From: Planctomycetota bacterium
GTDB lineage: Bacteria > Planctomycetota > PUPC01 > JACPCR01
NCBI GenBank assembly: GCA_027625095.1
Contig: JAQBXN010000087.1
Coordinates: 1-37,262, forward strand
DNA length: 37,262 nucleotides
Reading direction: 5' to 3'
Below, one piece after another: positions 34,173 to 37,262 of this stretch. The notes under the pieces were generated by a model. The model did no database searches, was not told the DNA's origin, and was given only the letters and a program-made list of their open reading frames with translations. Both the position numbers and the translations under genes were made by a program. Each line of letters opens with the position of its first letter. Within the stretch, counting starts at the first letter, position 1.

Positions 34173-35606
34173 TCACTGAAAAGCTCTCGCACCACGCGCA
34201 GGGGGGCAGACTTTATTCGATCCAGACCGCACCATCGCCTGGTCAAGATTCAGTGCATACGGAGGAAGCCAGCCGGGCATGTTGCTCAGTGGCAGGACGC
34301 TTTCGTCAAGTTGGATGCCGATGGTTTCCAGCATGAACTCACGGCGGGACTGGATTCGCTTCCACATGGCAGGATAGCGGCCTGACAGGGCGTCACGAAG
34401 TTCAGCGTCGGCCAGGACGATTCCGTCCTCTGCATTGGCGTAACAGAATGGGCCGTTGGATACAGGAATGATGTCCATCTGCAAAGCCATTCCAGACTGC
34501 AACGTGACATCGCTATCCTCGGAGAACGGGGAGTTGACCCACTCATCGAGGTGAATGTAGTGACCTGGATTTACCGCAAACTGATAGAGCTTTTCGTCTC
34601 TCATTGATTCCACTGCGGCGAAGACCTGACCTCCCGTAGTTCCAACCCGCACGGACTCATACCAGGTGGCCACGACGTCGAAGTAATTGGCAACGAAACG
34701 TGGGAAGAATTCGGTAAGTTCTTCCGGCAAATCTGAGGCGTTTTTTGCTACAGATCCGGCCCGACAATTCAAGGCTCCTGCGACGCCGAAGGCGGTTGTG
34801 AAGATGTCGCCCTTGGCCGCAGCGTTGTTCGAAGCGCTTGACAGGCCCCGCCTGGCTTTCTCGCCGAAACTAATCATGCGATGGCAGGAAAGGGGAAGTC
34901 CCTGGCTGTCAAGATGACGTTCCAGTTCACGCTCTTCAACGCCTTCCTGGATGTGACGGAGCAGGGCGAGAACTCCCGACGAGGTGATGCCGGCCGCGTG
35001 TTCGAAAAACGCAAGCTGCTCGGGCTCATTCAGAATGCGCAGTCCATCTTCTACACCCATCAGGATGGAGTTGGCGTTGAACACGAGGGAGGGGTCACCC
35101 ACCAGGAACCGCAGGCAGTCCACCAGGTAGGCAGGGAGTTCAATAGCGCATTGAGCCCCCTCAATCAGTTCGCCGTGAAAGTCCTTCCAGCCAACGCAAC
35201 CGGTACGCTTGCCAATCCCAATGCCGAACTCTTCAAAGATGGTTCTGACAGTTCGAGATTCGCTGCGGGCCTGGCCCGGCAGACTGAATTCCTGAAACAA
35301 TTCAACATTTGGGACCAGTTTGCTGTCGGGCAGGTAACCCATGCACTCATTGCCCACGAGAAGGAGTCGTTCACCACTGGCCGCCAGCAAGAGCGCCGCC
35401 TCCTCAAAACGTGGGTCGAAACCTGTCAGGTAAGCGATGTTTGCGGAGTGCTCACGATCACCGTAGACGACCAGGATATCGATCCGGGCCTGCTCCATTC
35501 GATCAAGGACCTTTTCAAAGCGCTTCTGATAAACCTGGACCGGTATCTCAGGACGAGTTTCCTCGCGTCCAAAGTCAGGCAGTTGGATTTCAGCAATGTG
35601 GCTCAT
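34173..35606 (-). CDS. M24 (Xaa-Pro peptidase/creatinase fold) protein, probably inactive
   Basis: The 477-residue protein has the N-terminal creatinase-like domain (YQKRFEKVLDRMEQARIDIL, VVYGDREHSANIAYLTGFDP) and a C-terminal pita-bread-like domain. Of the five metal ligands of M24 peptidases (Asp, Asp, His, Glu, Glu), the expected first Asp region reads GDIFTTAFGVAG and the second reads NCRAGSV. The GH motif reads NPGHYIHLDEW, the fourth region MDIIPVS has no Glu, and only AEDGIVL keeps the last Glu. Peptidase activity is therefore unlikely. The ATG at 35606 is the first start. The divergent PhyH gene is 479 nt away and another PhyH gene is downstream on the same strand. Confidence 0.75.
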   Translation of the reverse strand: MSHIAEIQLPDFGREETRPEIPVQVYQKRFEKVLDRMEQARIDILVVYGDREHSANIAYLTGFDPRFEEAALLLAASGERLLLVGNECMGYLPDSKLVPNVELFQEFSLPGQARSESRTVRTIFEEFGIGIGKRTGCVGWKDFHGELIEGAQCAIELPAYLVDCLRFLVGDPSLVFNANSILMGVEDGLRILNEPEQLAFFEHAAGITSSGVLALLRHIQEGVEERELERHLDSQGLPLSCHRMISFGEKARRGLSSASNNAAAKGDIFTTAFGVAGALNCRAGSVAKNASDLPEELTEFFPRFVANYFDVVATWYESVRVGTTGGQVFAAVESMRDEKLYQFAVNPGHYIHLDEWVNSPFSEDSDVTLQSGMALQMDIIPVSNGPFCYANAEDGIVLADAELRDALSGRYPAMWKRIQSRREFMLETIGIQLDESVLPLSNMPGWLPPYALNLDQAMVRSGSNKVCPPARGARAFQ

Positions 35607-35671
35607 ATGACATAGGCTTCACTTTGAAAAAGCTATAAGGCAGTGCCTGGCCGGGGCCAAGGTCAGGAGAG

Positions 35672-35735
35672 CTCCAACGGATGGATTTTTTAATCCAGTT
35701 CTTCATCCGTTGTATCGGTTTGCCATCCGTTGGAG
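35672..35735. repeat. Inverted repeat in the divergent intergenic region
   Basis: Bases 35672-35684 (ctccaacggatgg) and 35723-35735 are exact 13-bp reverse complements with a 38-nt spacer. The atccgtt core is related to the repeat at 32844-32920. It lies between the divergent M24-like and PhyH genes. The rest of the 35607-36085 gap shows no gene or clear promoter. Confidence 0.85.
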
Positions 35736-36085
35736 TAACCGGGATTACACGCACTACGCGCAGAAGCTTGAAGGAAATCTTGAGCATGATACGAGTGAGA
35801 CCACATTGGGGAAGTGAAATCTGCGCGTTGCATCCGGTGGCGAAGTTTTTCTGTCGGTCCGCTCAACTATCCCTGTTCGTTGCCGGTTGCTGAGCAGGTA
35901 TTGCAATCATCTGAGATGGGAACAGAACAAGAACTGAAGGATTGCCATCTCAAGAAAGTTCCGTAATCTGCGGAAAGCCGATCCATTTGATCATTTCAGT
36001 TCTGCAGGATCTCTAGCTGCAGAGAAGAGCCGCCCTCAAACTGGCAGACAAGTAACCAATTTATCCACAGCTCCGGGGAGCAATC

Positions 36086-36874
36086 ATGTCCGAAACACAA
36101 GGCGAAAAATCCCAAACAACGCTCACGCAGGATCAGATCAATCACTTCCGCCAGCGTGGCTACCTCAAGGTTGGAAAAGTTCTCACGGACGAAGAGATCG
36201 AGGTTTATCGCCGCGAATACGATCACGAATTCGAGCGGGCCCGTCAGGACGGGCGTTTCCGGAACCTGGCCATTGACGACACGCAAGACCTGCAAAAGAA
36301 GAAGGAAGCCCCGAAACAGATGCTGCAGATCATGCAGATGTGCGAACGCAACATCCATTTTCGCCGGCTCGTCTACCATGACAAAATTCTGGACATGGTA
36401 GAGGATCTCATCGGGCCGAATATCCAGCTCTTCCACGATCAGGCGCTGTTCAAACCCGCCAGGCAGGGCGGGGCTGTTTTCTGGCATCAGGACAATGGCT
36501 ATTGGAAATGCAGTCCAGCGAATCTCATTTCGTGCTGGCTCACCCTGGACGAAGTGGATGTGAGCAACGGCGCCATGCAGGTGATACCCGGCTCGCATTT
36601 AACACCCATGTTGCACGAGAAATCTGAATCAACCAGTGCCCTCTTTGATATCGAATCTCAAGTGGATACCAAGACAGCAGTGATAAACGAACTCCCGGCC
36701 GGCGGTGTCATGTTTCACCATTGCCAGACCCTCCACTACACCGCGCCGAATTCGACCGACCGTCAACGCCGTGCCTTTGCAATCCACTTTATGCCGCCGG
36801 GCACTAAATCGATGCACTCGGGCGCTTACCTGAAAGTGGGTTTCGACCGGCCTATGCTGAGGACCAGGGCGTGA
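36086..36874 (+). CDS. Phytanoyl-CoA dioxygenase family protein
   Basis: The 262-residue Fe(II)/2-oxoglutarate-dependent oxygenase shows the iron triad in FWHQDNGYW (His134, Asp136) and QTLHYTAPN (His217). A basic residue in DRQRRAFAIHF is suited to bind 2-oxoglutarate. The core DEVDVSNGAMQVIPGSH is typical. An ATG at 36086 follows gggagc, a good ribosome binding site. Only moderately similar to the other PhyH protein in this window, so probably not a recent duplication. Substrate unknown. Confidence 0.88.
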   Translation: MSETQGEKSQTTLTQDQINHFRQRGYLKVGKVLTDEEIEVYRREYDHEFERARQDGRFRNLAIDDTQDLQKKKEAPKQMLQIMQMCERNIHFRRLVYHDKILDMVEDLIGPNIQLFHDQALFKPARQGGAVFWHQDNGYWKCSPANLISCWLTLDEVDVSNGAMQVIPGSHLTPMLHEKSESTSALFDIESQVDTKTAVINELPAGGVMFHHCQTLHYTAPNSTDRQRRAFAIHFMPPGTKSMHSGAYLKVGFDRPMLRTRA

Positions 36875-36897
36875 GGAAGAAATGGGATGAAGGAACG

Positions 36898-37177
36898 ATG
36901 GAGTAATGGAATGATGGAGTGGTGGATGAGTTCGGCAGGCGATTGCTGGTGGGGAAGACTGGCTTGGGTGGGGGCTCTCTTCCCGGTGTTTGGTGTTCGA
37001 TGTCGGATGTTGAAGCTTCGAACACCGGTCTGAGGGTGATGGCTCAGGTGTATCACATGAAAAGAAGGCCGGGACCTGCGTAGAGTCTCCATCGGCTCGA
37101 CCTTGACGACCTCATTTCTATTCTTCCTTTCTTCCACTCTTCCAACACTCCATTACTCCATTACTCCACCACTCCAT
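36898..37177. repeat. Cluster of inverted intergenic repeats
   Basis: Bases 36898-36910 are the reverse complement of 37149-37161, and 36914-36926 of 37165-37177 (13-nt arms, unit like atggagtaatgga). Between them, ggtgttcga (36992-37000) pairs with tcgaacacc (37018-37026), flanked by ccggtgtt/aacaccgg. No credible gene lies in 36875-37262; short frames here consist of repeat-derived sequence. Confidence 0.65.
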
Positions 37178-37262
37178 TACCCATTGGAATAAGCGAACCC
37201 CACAACTAGAATCCCACACAGCTCCGACCTCCTCCCTCTCTCCCCGCTCATGAACTCGCCAC

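Noticed and set aside
36826..37137. 103-residue minus-strand frame after the last PhyH gene
   Set aside because: It is made of repeat sequence with low-complexity translation and no ribosome binding site.

Overview
The window looks like a chromosomal segment of an uncultured, probably Gram-negative bacterium. Evidence for an outer membrane is a beta-barrel-like protein, a periplasmic-type cytochrome c and several Sec-signal hydrolases. The mix of phytanoyl-CoA-type dioxygenases, a DUF4838-type protein, other GH-like proteins and many intergenic inverted repeats recalls candidate phyla such as Hydrogenedentota, Sumerlaeota, Latescibacterota or PVC relatives. This placement is an inference with low confidence; no rRNA is present.

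Layout. Bases 193-3060 (minus strand) hold a short run: an outer-membrane protein gene broken by a 19-bp tandem duplication, a small c-type cytochrome and a HAMP/class III nucleotide cyclase. Bases 3241-9025 hold divergent putA (proline to glutamate) and glgB (glycogen branching). Bases 9149-12611 (plus strand) hold an MNT/HEPN toxin-antitoxin-like pair, an AspA/AstE-type zinc hydrolase and a GH10-like protein whose expected nucleophile Glu is Lys.

Bases 13002-28429 are one codirectional translation block: rpsJ, rplD, rplW, rplB, rpsS, rplV, rpsC, rplP, rpmC, rpsQ, rplN, rplX, tRNA-Val, rplE, rpsN, rpsH, rplF, rplR, rpsE, rplO (short), secY, infA, rpmJ, rpsM, rpsK, rpsD, rpoA, rplQ, then infC, rpmI, rplT, a terminator and pheS. 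The order is the classical S10-spc-alpha order with the infC cluster appended. Departures from it are the most interesting part of the window. rplC (L3) is absent between rpsJ and rplD. rplO encodes only the N-terminal half of L15. rpmD (L30), adk and map are absent. rplX has an interrupted KOW motif. A tRNA-Val(GAC) with C at position 33 sits inside the operon. infC appears to start at AUC. pheS is not followed by pheT.

Bases 28553-36874 form an accessory region: a secreted DUF4838-type protein, a convergent secreted TIM-barrel-like protein, two Fe(II)/2-oxoglutarate dioxygenases of the PhyH family and an M24-fold protein that has lost several metal ligands. Intergenic spaces here carry several inverted repeats, one with perfect 24-bp arms, and an orphan intrinsic terminator. 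Together they suggest glycan or small-molecule catabolism, but no pathway can be assigned from sequence alone.
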